Of a stretch of 64,000 nt of DNA, positions 1-8,832 are shown piece after piece. The notes under the pieces are model-generated. The model was not told the origin of the DNA. It saw only the letters and a list, made by a program, of their open reading frames with translations, and did not search any database. The stretch lies in the NCBI RefSeq assembly GCF_900302505.1, contig NZ_OMOJ01000009.1:1-64000 (forward strand). Reading direction: 5' to 3'. A program made the translations under genes and the position numbers. Position 1 is the first letter of the stretch. The number at the start of each line of letters is the position of its first letter. This DNA is from Pseudoprimorskyibacter insulae (GTDB lineage: Bacteria > Pseudomonadota > Alphaproteobacteria > Rhodobacterales > Rhodobacteraceae).

Positions 1-97
1 TGGAAAATAGGGCTTCAAACGCGCCATCTGCGCATCGCTCAACCAGAAAAGATCAGACATGTTCACCGCTCGTTTTTCGAACCGTGAATCACGCCGC
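1..97 (-). mobile_element. IS5-family insertion sequence, 5' end of transposase gene and element end
   Basis: Read on the minus strand, a frame starts with ATG at position 60 and runs off the left edge, encoding MSDLFWLSDAQMARLKPYFP. This is the typical N-terminus of IS5-family (IS427-like) transposases, which catalyse cut-and-paste movement of their element. About 37 bases lie between this start and a CTAG at 97-100. IS427-group elements often insert at CTAG and duplicate TA, so I infer the element end at about 97. Only this end is in the window, so completeness and activity cannot be judged. The element adjoins, and has apparently truncated, the S8 peptidase gene to its right. Confidence 0.8.
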
Positions 98-1778
98 TAG
101 ACGGAAATCAATGGGTCCTGACCCTAGCTACGTCACGCTTTTGGATACCAGTGTCAGTCGCGCGCATCCTCTCATTCAGCCGGCGCTCAGCGTGGATGAC
201 CGACATGCCGCCAACCCGGCCTGGGGGCTGGAGGATGTGAAGGGCCATGGCACGCAGATGGGAGGACTGGCGCTCTTTGGAGACCTGACGCCGAAACTGC
301 ACCAGGCGAATCCGGTTTCTGTCGTGAACCGTCTGGAATCCGTGAAGCTGCTGCCTGATGCAGGGATGAACCCGCATCATCTCCTCGGCGCGGTTACCAG
401 GCAGGCGATCAATACAGTAGAACAGGTCGGCCCCCGGCGCCGGACCTTCACCATGACCACGACGACGGGTGAGGACACCCCGCATGACGGCGCGCCGACG
501 TCATGGTCGACGGAGGTCGATCAGCTCGCCGCCGGTGTTTCAGGTGAGGTGAAACAACAACGCTTGGTGCTTGTCTCCGCAGGGAATACCGACAACTTCA
601 CCTTTGGTGCCGGAAACTACCTGGACCGATGCGATCACGAAGACAACGAAATCGAGTCGCCGGCCCAGGCATGGAATGTTCTGTCTGTTGGGGCCTTTAC
701 AGAGAAGACCGTACTGCCAGACGGAGAGCCGGCCCAGGCGCTTGCACCATTCGGCGATCTATCGCCAGCTTCGAGAACTGCATCGTGGTCGTCCCATTGG
801 CCGAACAAGCCGGACGTCGTCCTTGAGGGTGGAAACTGGGCGCTAAGTGCCATGCCACCGCCAATGCGGCATGGATGGTTATCGCTGCTTTCGACTCACC
901 ACAATTACCCAGTCCGATCCTTCACATTCACCTTCGATACCAGCGCGGCGACCGCGCTTGCCGCGAAGGATGTAACGGAACTCTGGTCGGACTATCCGAC
1001 GCTTTGGCCCGAGACAGTGCGTGGTCTCTACGTGTCGTCAGCGCGGTGGACGCAGCAGATGCGTGCGCATCTGCCGGCCCAGCCAAACAAGGGTCACTTC
1101 ACGCCCCTTTTTCAGCGCTATGGGTATGGTGTGCCGGACATGGCGCGTGCCCGCCGCAGCGCGTCGAACGCGCTGACCCTCATCGTGGAAGATACGATTA
1201 CGCCGTACGGGATTTCAGAGAAGACCGGCGGTGATGTCCACAATGAAATGAAGCTGTTCGCCCTTCCCTGGCCCGTTGAGGCTTTGCGCGCGCTCGGCAA
1301 TGCCGATGTGACCTTGCGGGTGGCACTCAGTAGCTTTATCGCTCCGAACCCGTCCGAAGCCTCGCGCGGCGTTCGGTATCGCTACGCGTCCCACAACTTA
1401 CGTTTCCAACTCAATCGCGCTGGCGAGAACGAAGCCCAATTTCTGGCCCGGATCAGCAAGGCGGCCGAACAGCCCGATGGTCCTGCAAGCGACGAAGATG
1501 ATCTTTGGGACTTCGGTAGCAATCGGCGCCATGTCGGGTCGCTCCATATAGATCAGCTGACATGCAGGGCTTCAGATCTGGCGCGGCGCAACTTGCTGGC
1601 TGTTCACCCAGTCACCGGTTGGTGGAAGTCGAAAAAGCTTCTCGCTGAGAGTTTGCCTTCCGTACGCTACGCACTGATTGTGGAAATCGACGCAGCAGAG
1701 TTGGACACCGAGCTCTACGCCGAGGTTCAAGTTGCTGTTGACGCATTGATTGCCGCTCAAGCAGTTGTACAAGTCTGA
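84..1778 (+). pseudogene. Subtilisin-like S8 family serine peptidase, 5' end truncated by an IS element
   Basis: The three subtilase motifs are present in order: Asp in LLDTSVSRAHPLI, His in GHGTQMGGLALFG, the oxyanion Asn in SAGN, and Ser in FDTSAATALAA. The protein therefore belongs to the S8 superfamily, whose members hydrolyse peptide bonds. Relatives with this C-terminal layout are often larger and are sometimes encoded beside an AAA+ ATPase. Here the frame begins almost at the catalytic Asp, and its GTG (84) lies in the IS end, with an ATG at 111 as alternative. The normal N-terminal domain and promoter appear to have been lost. There is no ribosome site typical of a native start. The remaining 560 residues are uninterrupted, so the truncation is recent, or the fragment is still translated from an IS-borne start. 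No ATPase partner is visible; it may have lain to the left of the window. Confidence 0.75.
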
Positions 1779-1881
1779 CTTTAATCGAAACTCCGCGCGG
1801 CACTTCCGATCTAGCAGTCTCATCTACACCGGAACGCCATATGAAGTGGCAGTTCGATCGCTCTATTGAAGCAAGCACAGC

Positions 1882-1912
1882 AAAAGGGGAACCGTGAACC
1901 CACGGCTCCCCT
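1882..1912 (-). terminator. Rho-independent terminator after the DUF736 gene
   Basis: An inverted repeat (GGGGAACCGTG, four-base loop, CACGGCTCCCC on the plus strand) is bordered at its left by AAAA. Read on the minus strand it is a strong stem followed by TTTT, 33 bases beyond the DUF736 stop. A matching plus-strand T run is absent, so it should act on the minus strand. Confidence 0.7.
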
Positions 1913-1944
1913 TGCAGTTCAGATGTTCAAGCCTCGTACCAAGG

Positions 1945-2673
1945 TCACGCGACCAGCGACAGCCCCGCGCCCGCATCGTGCGACGGCTCACCGCTATCGA
2001 TGAACGGGATGATCGAGAAGGTCTGACCGCCGCGCTGCTCTTCGTTCTGCACGGCGTTCACGCGCAGATCACCATCGGGCGTGTTGATCAGCAGCGAAAG
2101 GTAGTCATTGCCCGTGCGGCTGCTCTTGGCCATCCACGCCGAGCCAACGCGGATCGGCGTGCCCCGGGGCGAGCTGACCTCGATGCGGTAGTCTGGGTGG
2201 GTCTCCTCGGACTTGTAGCTGTTCTCGATCAGCATGAACTCCAGATCGAACATCATATTGGCGATGTAGCCGGTGAAGGCGTTGTCAGCGTCCATGGCGG
2301 TGAGCTCGCCCGAGATCGAGCCGGATTTCATCAGGCCGTTCGAGACCAGCGGGATGATCTCGAATTCGCCGCTCTGGGCCGCGCGCGCTTCCTTCGTCTG
2401 CACGGCATTGACGCGGAACGGGCCCAAACCGACATCGATCTGCATCGAGATGTAGGGATTGCCGCTGGTCGTGCCGGTCTCGTTCCAGGCCGTACCGATG
2501 CGCACCTTGCGGCCAGACTTGTTGACCGCCGTCACGTCGTAATCCGGGCTGCGTTCGGACATCTTGGCCCGCGCTTCCAGCTGGATGGCGATATCAAAGC
2601 GCGTCGAGTGGATCATGCCGGTGTACTCGGCGGCTGCGGTCTCGACATTGCGGGTGAGGGTTCCTGCGAACAT
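1945..2673 (-). CDS. Tandem DUF736 protein
   Basis: The 242-aa product holds two copies of the DUF736 fold. Copy one begins FAGTLTRNVETAAAEYTGMI. Copy two spans the second half, with the matching segment RVGSAWMAKSSRTGNDYLSL corresponding to RIGTAWNETGTTSGNPYISM in copy one. DUF736 proteins are very common on alphaproteobacterial plasmids and integrative elements and have no established biochemical role. Most are single-domain proteins of about 100 residues, so the duplication is notable. I chose ATG 2673 because AAGGAAA precedes it at good spacing and MFAGTL-like starts are usual. A longer frame to 2724 lacks a ribosome site. The gene is monocistronic, with a terminator downstream and a copy of the recurrent upstream element about 90 bases before it. 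Confidence 0.85.
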   Translation of the reverse strand: MFAGTLTRNVETAAAEYTGMIHSTRFDIAIQLEARAKMSERSPDYDVTAVNKSGRKVRIGTAWNETGTTSGNPYISMQIDVGLGPFRVNAVQTKEARAAQSGEFEIIPLVSNGLMKSGSISGELTAMDADNAFTGYIANMMFDLEFMLIENSYKSEETHPDYRIEVSSPRGTPIRVGSAWMAKSSRTGNDYLSLLINTPDGDLRVNAVQNEEQRGGQTFSIIPFIDSGEPSHDAGAGLSLVA

Positions 2674-2764
2674 GGGATATTTCCTTCTTGGATTGGCCGG
2701 TGCCTGACGTTCTTGCCAGCGCATCCGGGATTGCTTTCTCGACCCCTCCTGGGATCACAAATCA

Positions 2765-2783
2765 GAAAGCCTGCTTTCCTTTC
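2765..2783 (-). repeat. Recurrent upstream element, copy a (DUF736 gene)
   Basis: The minus strand reads GAAAGGAAAGCAGGCTTTC and contains the perfect inverted repeat GAAAGC-AG-GCTTTC. It lies about 90 bases before the DUF736 start and matches the consensus AAAGNNAAAGYRGGCTTT seen before several genes of this island. Confidence 0.5.
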
Positions 2784-2798
2784 ATCCCCGCCCGTGGG

Positions 2799-3101
2799 TC
2801 AGGGCTGTCGTCCGAATGGGTGTGCCACCGCGCGCCCGGGTGCTGCGCCCCTCTCCTGTCCGTCTGATCTTGATTGGCGGCCCGGATTTTCCGCGGCGTC
2901 CTTCGATTGCGCGATGAAGAACTCCGCCTCTTTGCCGTTCAACCGGTGCCCGCTTCGGTCGGTCAGGCCGATGCAGCTATCATTCGGCACATAGGTGATG
3001 AGGTACTGACCGAGCCGGTCCTTGTGCACAACGTAGCCGGTATTGACCCAATGCACGGTCTAACCGGCATCGGCGGCGGCCTTGATTTCATCGAGTGTCA
3101 T
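2799..3101 (-). pseudogene. Small plasmid protein gene interrupted by an amber codon
   Basis: A frame starts with ATG at 3101 after a strong GGAGG site and encodes MTLDEIKAAADAG. It then meets TAG at 3060-3062 and continues in the same phase as TVHWVNTGYVVHKDRLGQYL for another 85 residues. The two parts read as one natural protein in which the codon after Gly13 (probably lysine, AAG or AAA) has become TAG. The downstream part could start from GTG 3056, but no ribosome site supports this. The function is unknown. The C-terminal 20 or so residues are Gly/Arg-rich and of low complexity. It could be a simple pseudogene or, less likely, a readthrough or suppressor-dependent gene. It sits between the DUF736 and DUF6915 genes on the same strand. 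Confidence 0.65.
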
Positions 3102-3201
3102 GCGAACCTCCAGAATAAAAATGGTAGGAAAACGCCGGAAGAAGCCCGATCTTCCAACCAGGCTTCTGTGCGGCATTCATTTGGCGAAGAGCCGGGACCT
3201 A

Positions 3202-3663
3202 TCAGGCACCTTGCGTGGCTTGTGTCGCGCGCGCCGCCATCCAGTCCTTCAAACCAAGAACCGTTCTGCCGGCGGCGACTTCAGATGCCCAGGCGGCCCT
3301 TGGGTCGCCGCAGGGCTCATCGCCGGAATGCCGGTCGATGTGGCCATTGGCCATCCATGGCTCGGGCTGGATCCGTCGCAGCCAGTCCGCCATGCTCGGG
3401 ATGCGGCCTTGGCAATCTTCACGGACATGCTGCTCACCAATCCAGCGCACGGGTATGTCCCGACCTGCGCTATTGGTCAGGGTCAGACCGAACGTACGTT
3501 CAGCCTCGAACAGGCCTTGGGCATGGTGGCGCAAGGCTCTGTGCGTGAAGAGCGCAAGGTGCTCTTTCGAGGCATCGAACCAGTCGTGCACAGCCTGATA
3601 GTCAGACGGCACCCCGCCGAATTTCCGGGCAGAGCTTTCAGCGTGATGAAGCGGATGTGCCAT
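3202..3663 (-). CDS. DUF6915 family protein
   Basis: This 153-aa soluble protein starts MAHPLHHAESSARKFGG and continues with VHDWFDASKEHLALFTHRAL and RWIGEQHVREDCQGRIPSM, which I recognise as the DUF6915 family, found mostly on plasmids and prophages. No catalytic function is known. Several conserved His and Trp residues cluster in the middle. ATG 3663 is chosen because it lies only one base after the stop of the upstream DUF6878 gene (TGA-G-ATG), with a GAGGGA sequence just before, so the two are probably translationally coupled. An upstream in-frame start at 3714 would overlap the neighbour more deeply and extend past the family's usual N-terminus. Confidence 0.8.
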   Translation of the reverse strand: MAHPLHHAESSARKFGGVPSDYQAVHDWFDASKEHLALFTHRALRHHAQGLFEAERTFGLTLTNSAGRDIPVRWIGEQHVREDCQGRIPSMADWLRRIQPEPWMANGHIDRHSGDEPCGDPRAAWASEVAAGRTVLGLKDWMAARATQATQGA

Positions 3664-3664
3664 C

Positions 3665-4051
3665 TCACAGTCCCTCGTCATGGCTGTGCTCGCATTCAAC
3701 GTAGCGGTCCGCATGATCGAGCGTGATGCTGTCGGCTGCGATGTCCCAGGTCAGCGTGCCATAGCCGCCTTCGTTGTTCTCGAACCCAGGATGATGGTGA
3801 TAGGCGAGCGACCAGGCGAAATCGCCCACTGCGGTGACAAGCGGTTCCGGCAGTTGGACCTCCGCAGGCTGCACGGTCACATCCTCGACATTGCCGGAGT
3901 CGCCATAGCCTTCGTATTCGGCAGTGACCTCGCTGATGCCAAGCGCGCGCAATTGCGCGATCAGTTCCGCTCGGGTCGCCTTCAGCGCGGTTTCGCGCTC
4001 CGCGCGCCACTGAGCCGCCATTGCGGCATAATCGATCTGGGGATTGGTCAT
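3665..4051 (-). CDS. DUF6878 family protein
   Basis: The 128-aa product begins MTNPQIDYAAMAAQWRAERE and contains VTAEYEGYGDSGNVEDVTVQ, then AWSLAYHHHPGFENNEGGYG and LDHADRYVECEHSHDEGL. This acidic, Gly/Tyr/His-rich pattern is typical of DUF6878 proteins on Rhodobacterales and Rhizobiales plasmids. The role is unknown; the conserved His and acidic residues could bind a metal, which is inference only. ATG 4051 has AGAGGAC upstream at a normal distance. A longer frame to 4255 is rejected because it overlaps the upstream helicase gene and lacks family similarity. It forms a two-gene unit with DUF6915. Confidence 0.8.
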   Translation of the reverse strand: MTNPQIDYAAMAAQWRAERETALKATRAELIAQLRALGISEVTAEYEGYGDSGNVEDVTVQPAEVQLPEPLVTAVGDFAWSLAYHHHPGFENNEGGYGTLTWDIAADSITLDHADRYVECEHSHDEGL

Positions 4052-4151
4052 GGGTCTGTCCTCTTGTCTGCAATTGGGGGGCCGGGCGAGGCATTGGCCC
4101 GCGCGCGCCCGGAACGCGCAAACCGGACAAATCCCGATCCGCGACGCCCGT

Positions 4152-4174
4152 CCCAAAGCCCACTTTGACTTTTC
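4152..4174 (-). repeat. Recurrent upstream element, copy b (DUF6878-DUF6915 unit)
   Basis: The minus strand reads GAAAAGTCAAAGTGGGCTTT followed by GGG, a close match to the island consensus. It lies about 100 bases before the DUF6878 start and overlaps the stop codon of the DarB-like gene. Confidence 0.5.
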
Positions 4175-7100
4175 AAGCGGCTTGGTCTGCCGCCTTGCTG
4201 GTTCCCTGCCCCACGATCCGTGCCAGAATGCCCAATGTATCGACCCCGTCCCCATGCGGCACGAACACCCTCAGCTGGAAGGCGATGATCTCGGTGAAAC
4301 ACCCCATGGCCTTGAGGCCGTCGATCATGCCCTTGTCCGCGCCGCTAAGCTCGAGACGCATCTCGCCTGCGACACGGCGACGGGTCAGGGTGAGACCCCG
4401 GCCCAGATCGACCGGCGCGGTGATGCCCAATGCGGCGGTCAGCATCTCCTGGGGCGTTTGCGGATTGGAGACGAGGAAGCGCGCACGCAACGCGGCCGCC
4501 CCTTCCTCGCTCAGCGTGCGCCCAATCATGGCGGTCGCCCCCTTGGGCGTGACCCGGTAAATGCGCTCATTGGTGGTCGGAATGTCCTTCCAGATCGGCA
4601 ACAGCAGCCCGGTCAGCAGGTAGAGCTTGGTCGTGGTGGTTTTCGGCAGGGACGCAGCCTCGGCCTCCCAAAGCCGTACGAACTCAGGCTTGCCGATCTC
4701 TTCCCAGGCCGAGAACTCGAACCGCGTTTCCTCGAGATAGCTCGACCCGTTGGGCCGCACGGCCTTGCGCATCAGCGTGACGATATCCTCGTCATACATC
4801 TGCATGGGCCGCGCCGAGATGAGCGCCGCGCGACCGGAGGCGCGATTGACCATCGGCAGCTTGTCGGGATTGCGCGAGAGGGCGTCATCTGCCGACAGCA
4901 CGTGGACCGGGTCCGTCACCTCAAGTCCGATGATCCGCGTGACCGCGCCGGATTTCGGGCAGGTCCAGAGATCCTCGGTGGAGACCTGTTCGATTTTTTC
5001 ACCACGCAGGGTTTCCACGCCGAGATCCAGCGTGCCAGCCGCGCGCGCCCGTTCGGTCTGATCGGATATTCTCGCCATGAACTCCGCAAAAAGCGCGTTC
5101 TGCATGTGGATGGGGAGGGCAAGCACCCGGTTGAGAAACCGCTGGATCGGTGGAAGCTCCTCAAGGAGCACCCCGTCCTTGTCGATCAGCCGCAGGGCCG
5201 TCCAGTCGGTGAAGCTCTCGTAGCTCATCGCCTCAGCGCGCCCGGCGGCAAGATCGGCGAAATACCCACGCAGCGCCGCCCGCGCGATCGGGCTTTCGAG
5301 ATTGTCCTCCTCCCGGAACATGCCTTGCGAGCCGGTCTCGCGCTGACCCTTGGTCAGGGCCCCAAGCTGATCGAGGCGTTTCGCGATCGTCGAGGTGAAG
5401 CGCTTCTCGCCATGCACATCCGAGGTGCAGACCCGGAAAAAGGGCGCGCTGACCTGCGCCGAGCGATGCGTGCGCCCCAGCCCCTGGATGGCCGCGTCCG
5501 CGCGCCAGCCGGGCTCCAGTAGATAGTGCCGCCGCCGTTTCTGGTTCTTCGCCGTTTGCGCCGCATGATAGGACCGGCCCGTGCCACCTGCATCGGAAAA
5601 GATCAGTATATCTTTCTCGCCGTCCATGAAGGCTTGGGTCTCGGAGGAATTGCTGCTGGCACTGCGTTTCTCGATGAAGAGATGACCATCCGCGGCCTTG
5701 AGGGGCCGGATGGACCGCCCCGTGACTTCCGCCACGGCCTCGTCGCCAAAGGCCCAGAGGATCTGATCGAGCGCCGAAGGGATCGGGGCGAGCGTCATCA
5801 ACTCCATCATGGCCGCGTCACGTAAAGCGAGCGCTTCGCGCGAGACGACCAGCGCGCCGGCCTCATCCCGCAAAGGTTCCGCCACCATATTGCCGTCGAT
5901 TTCCACGAGCTTTTGCGCGTGGATCGGGAAGGCCTGTTCGAGGTAGCCCAGAACATAGTCGCGCGGCGTCAGGGCACCCTCGACGAGCTCGTCGTCGGGG
6001 TCCATCGTTTCAAGCCGGCGTTTCAGCAGGCTCTCGCCTGTCGAAACCACCTGGATGACGCACGCGTGGCCCGTTGCCAGATCGTCCTCGATGGCGCGGA
6101 TGATGGTCGGTGCCTTCATGCCCATCAGCAGATGATTGAAGAAGCGCTGCTTCGTGCTCTCAAAACGGGACTTGGCCGAGGCACGTGCGGCGGAGGCGTT
6201 GGTCTCCCCCGAGGCATCGTTGACACCGGTCGCCGTCAGTGCCGCCTCGAGATTGTGGTGGATCGTCCGAAACGCGCACGCATAGGCGTCGTAGATCTCG
6301 ATCTGGGCCGGGGTGAGCGCATGTTCCAGCACGTCATACTCGATCCCATCGAAGCTGAGAGCGCGGGCAGTATAGAGGCCGAGCGTCTTGAGATCGCGCG
6401 CGACCACCTCCATGGCGGCGACACCGCCTGCTTCCATCGCCGAGACGAAACTCTCGCGGCTTGGGAAGGGGTATTCGGGGCCTTGCCCCCAGAGACCGAG
6501 ACGCGCCGCATAGGCCAGGTTGTGCACACTCGTGGCGCCCGTGGCCGAGATGTAAAAGACGCGGGCGCGTGGTGCTGCCAGTTGCAGCCGGAGGCCTGCA
6601 AGGCCTTGCTGGGAGGGTTTGACCCCCCTGCCCTGCTCGGACCCCGCCGCATTCTGCATGGCATGGGCCTCATCGAATGCCAGCACGCCTTCAAAGTCTT
6701 CGCCCATCCAGTCGAGGATCTGGCTCAGCCGCGTGGTGCCGCATTTGCCCGCCGAGCGCAGCGTGGCGTAGGTGACAAAAAGGATACCGTCGCCCATCGG
6801 GATCGGCTGGTCCGGTTTCCATTTGGAGAGCGGCTGGATGTCGGCGGGCGAGCCGCCGAGATCGGTCCAGTCGCGGACCGCGTCCTCGATGAGCGTGGCG
6901 GATTTGGAGACCCAGATCGCCTTGCGGCACCCGGCCAGCCAGTTCACAAGGATCAGCCCCGCACATTCGCGACCCTTGCCGCAGCCGGTGCCGTCACCGA
7001 GGAAGTAGCCGAGGCGATAAGTATTGGCGTCCGGGTCATCATCGGCACGGGTGAGCTTGGTCTGGTCGTCGTCGATGGTGAACCGCCCCGGCAGGTCACG

Positions 7101-8435
7101 CCCATGGGCATCATGGGCCATGATGATAGTCTCGAGCTGAGCCTCGGAGAGATGCCCATCCTCGATCAGCCTGGCAGGCAGGCGCAATTCCGCACTGGCC
7201 GCGCCAGAGGGCACGGGCGGCGCCACAGAAGCCATGGCGATGCTTTCGACCAGCGGCGTGGGATGTTCCTGCGCGCCTGCGATGTCGATCCGCTGCGGAC
7301 GGTAGCGCGCATAAATATCCGAGACGGGAGTGTTGTCGCGCGGAGCATCAAGGCTTGTGAAAGTGAGCGGTATGGCGGCGTTGGTCTGAGCGTTGGACGC
7401 CGCAACTCTGGCAACTGGGCGCTTGCGCGTGACAGGTACTGGACCGACCGATCGCGCATGAGGGTTTTTCGTCGCCTGTTGTACGGGGCGCGCCTCGGGC
7501 CGGGTTGCGGCCACGGCGTCGACAAAAGGAAGGGCTTCATCCAAGTCCCTGACGCTGGCGCGGATCATCTCGCCATCCTCCTGCACCTTGTCGAAGACCA
7601 TCAGCCGGGTTTCCACAGAGGTGCCAAGCTTACGGTAGACCTGCCCAGGCATCGTCAACGCCAAGCGCGGCGTCAGGAGACCGCAGGTGCGGGACCAATG
7701 CGCGGCATCGCGCTCAGACGTGAATCCCGGCGGCATGATCGCCACCAGCCGCCCGCCATGCGCGAGACGCTTTGCAGCCGCAATGAGATGTTTGGCGGCG
7801 ATGTGCTTGTCGCGGGAGCGATCGACCGAGGAGGCGAACGGCGGGTTCATCACCACGATGTCGGGTAGAACCGGCGTCTGCAGCAGATCGTCGATATGCT
7901 CGCCGTCATGGCCCGTCGCCTCGCCGCCGAAGACCGCGCGCAATAGGCTATGGCGAAAGGGGTCGATTTCATTGAGAGAAAGCGTGGCACCGGCCCGGGC
8001 AGCAAAACCGGCCAAAGCACCGGTGCCAGCCGAGGGCTCCAGCACGGTCTCGCCCTTGCGAATGGCTGCCGCCCGCACGGCCAAGGCGGCAAATGGCAGT
8101 GGCGTGGAAAACTGCTGCAACCGGATCTGCTGCTCGGAGCGGCGGGTTTCCGTCAGCAGCCGTGAGGCAAGCAGTTTTGCGGCGAAGTAATCATCCTCAC
8201 TGTTGTCGCCACGTAGCAGCGCCTGCACAGCCGCCGCCTGCATCAGGTCATAGGCCTTCCGCCAGTCCCAGGCGCCCCCGGCATCACTGCCAAGAAAGGT
8301 CTCTCGCATGATGCGTGCGAGCGCTGAGCTGCGCAGGGGTTGGTGGTCGATCTCCGTGCCGATCTGCTCGAGGGCAGAGACGAAGTTAGCTTTGGATTCA
8401 ATAGGATCGGGGAGCGTTGAGCAGGGCTTGGACAT
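4173..8435 (-). CDS. DarB-like methyltransferase / strawberry-notch helicase
   Basis: The 1420-aa protein joins an N-terminal class I SAM-dependent methyltransferase (EPSAGTG at 133-139, adenine-type catalytic motif NPPF at 197-200) to a superfamily 2 ATPase of the strawberry-notch type. The ATPase has a Walker A-like GDGTGCGKGRE near 480-490, FDEAHAMQN with DEAH at 588-591, and the C-terminal helicase core including SDAGGTGRSYHAA and GLGRTHRSAQ. The order methyltransferase-helicase resembles DarB of phage P1, which protects incoming DNA from type I restriction, and proteins common on alphaproteobacterial plasmids. ATG 8435 follows AAGGA at eight bases. ArdC, encoded nearby, is another antirestriction protein, so a role in protecting or processing transferred DNA is plausible but inferred. 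All key motifs are intact. The alternative is a DNA-modifying remodeller unrelated to restriction. Confidence 0.85.
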   Translation of the reverse strand: MSKPCSTLPDPIESKANFVSALEQIGTEIDHQPLRSSALARIMRETFLGSDAGGAWDWRKAYDLMQAAAVQALLRGDNSEDDYFAAKLLASRLLTETRRSEQQIRLQQFSTPLPFAALAVRAAAIRKGETVLEPSAGTGALAGFAARAGATLSLNEIDPFRHSLLRAVFGGEATGHDGEHIDDLLQTPVLPDIVVMNPPFASSVDRSRDKHIAAKHLIAAAKRLAHGGRLVAIMPPGFTSERDAAHWSRTCGLLTPRLALTMPGQVYRKLGTSVETRLMVFDKVQEDGEMIRASVRDLDEALPFVDAVAATRPEARPVQQATKNPHARSVGPVPVTRKRPVARVAASNAQTNAAIPLTFTSLDAPRDNTPVSDIYARYRPQRIDIAGAQEHPTPLVESIAMASVAPPVPSGAASAELRLPARLIEDGHLSEAQLETIIMAHDAHGRDLPGRFTIDDDQTKLTRADDDPDANTYRLGYFLGDGTGCGKGRECAGLILVNWLAGCRKAIWVSKSATLIEDAVRDWTDLGGSPADIQPLSKWKPDQPIPMGDGILFVTYATLRSAGKCGTTRLSQILDWMGEDFEGVLAFDEAHAMQNAAGSEQGRGVKPSQQGLAGLRLQLAAPRARVFYISATGATSVHNLAYAARLGLWGQGPEYPFPSRESFVSAMEAGGVAAMEVVARDLKTLGLYTARALSFDGIEYDVLEHALTPAQIEIYDAYACAFRTIHHNLEAALTATGVNDASGETNASAARASAKSRFESTKQRFFNHLLMGMKAPTIIRAIEDDLATGHACVIQVVSTGESLLKRRLETMDPDDELVEGALTPRDYVLGYLEQAFPIHAQKLVEIDGNMVAEPLRDEAGALVVSREALALRDAAMMELMTLAPIPSALDQILWAFGDEAVAEVTGRSIRPLKAADGHLFIEKRSASSNSSETQAFMDGEKDILIFSDAGGTGRSYHAAQTAKNQKRRRHYLLEPGWRADAAIQGLGRTHRSAQVSAPFFRVCTSDVHGEKRFTSTIAKRLDQLGALTKGQRETGSQGMFREEDNLESPIARAALRGYFADLAAGRAEAMSYESFTDWTALRLIDKDGVLLEELPPIQRFLNRVLALPIHMQNALFAEFMARISDQTERARAAGTLDLGVETLRGEKIEQVSTEDLWTCPKSGAVTRIIGLEVTDPVHVLSADDALSRNPDKLPMVNRASGRAALISARPMQMYDEDIVTLMRKAVRPNGSSYLEETRFEFSAWEEIGKPEFVRLWEAEAASLPKTTTTKLYLLTGLLLPIWKDIPTTNERIYRVTPKGATAMIGRTLSEEGAAALRARFLVSNPQTPQEMLTAALGITAPVDLGRGLTLTRRRVAGEMRLELSGADKGMIDGLKAMGCFTEIIAFQLRVFVPHGDGVDTLGILARIVGQGTSKAADQAA

Positions 8436-8474
8436 GGGGAATTCCTTTGGATCAGGGTCTGAGTTCCAAAGGAG

Positions 8475-8497
8475 AAAAAGCCCGCTCTACACTTTGA
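8475..8497 (-). repeat. Recurrent upstream element, copy c (DarB-like gene)
   Basis: The minus strand reads TCAAAGTGTAGAGCGGGCTT followed by TTT, a weaker match to the island consensus. It lies 40 bases before the DarB-like start. It overlaps a terminator hairpin, so part of the similarity may have another cause. Confidence 0.35.
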
Positions 8498-8512
8498 AGG
8501 CGTAGAGCGGGC
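8480..8512 (-). terminator. Terminator of the toxin-antitoxin operon
   Basis: A perfect 11-bp inverted repeat (GCCCGCTCTAC ... GTAGAGCGGGC) with an 11-base loop is followed, on the minus strand, by TTTTTCT. It lies 30 bases beyond the toxin stop and would separate the toxin-antitoxin operon from the DarB-like gene. Confidence 0.75.
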
Positions 8513-8541
8513 AATTTCTTAGCGGGGGGCCTGCACCCCCA

Positions 8542-8832
8542 TCATGGCCACTGCTGCGCAGCATGAAGAACGCGTAAAATGGTCACCATCTCAAGGCTTT
8601 CAGCATAAACCACGATGTAGTTCGGCCGAATAACCATCTCCCTAGTCCCGTCCACACGGCCCGCGCGGTACATCTGAGGGCGTTCTGGAAGGAGGGACGT
8701 CTTGTGTTCAATCTCGTCTTTGAGAACTTGGGCGGCATCCGGGTTGTCGTCAGAGATGTAGTCAATGATTGCCAGCAAGTCGGCGATGGCCGTCGCTTTC
8801 CATTCAAGATTTGGCAAGGCGCTTCCCGTCAA
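8542..8832 (-). CDS. RelE/ParE superfamily toxin
   Basis: The product (up to 96 aa) has the compact ParE/RelE pattern: LEWKATAIADLLAIIDYISD, then DEIEHKTSLLPERPQMYRAG, REMVIRPNYIVVYAES and the terminal strand ILRVLHAAQQWP. ParE toxins poison DNA gyrase and RelE toxins cut mRNA on the ribosome; which applies here cannot be told from sequence alone. No ATG fits. The frame opens with TTG 8832 and has another TTG at 8817, just before PNLEW, where family members usually begin. The start overlaps the end of the antitoxin gene, so translation is probably coupled. The role would be plasmid stabilisation. Confidence 0.85.
   Translation of the reverse strand: MTGSALPNLEWKATAIADLLAIIDYISDDNPDAAQVLKDEIEHKTSLLPERPQMYRAGRVDGTREMVIRPNYIVVYAESLEMVTILRVLHAAQQWP

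Noticed and set aside
4044-8190. Long plus-strand open frames (492 aa at 4044-5522, 651 aa at 5913-7868) opposite the DarB-like gene
   Set aside because: They are antisense to a gene with intact methyltransferase and helicase motifs. Their translations are rich in Arg, Gly, Asp and His, as expected of antisense frames in GC-rich genes, and have no ribosome site or family.
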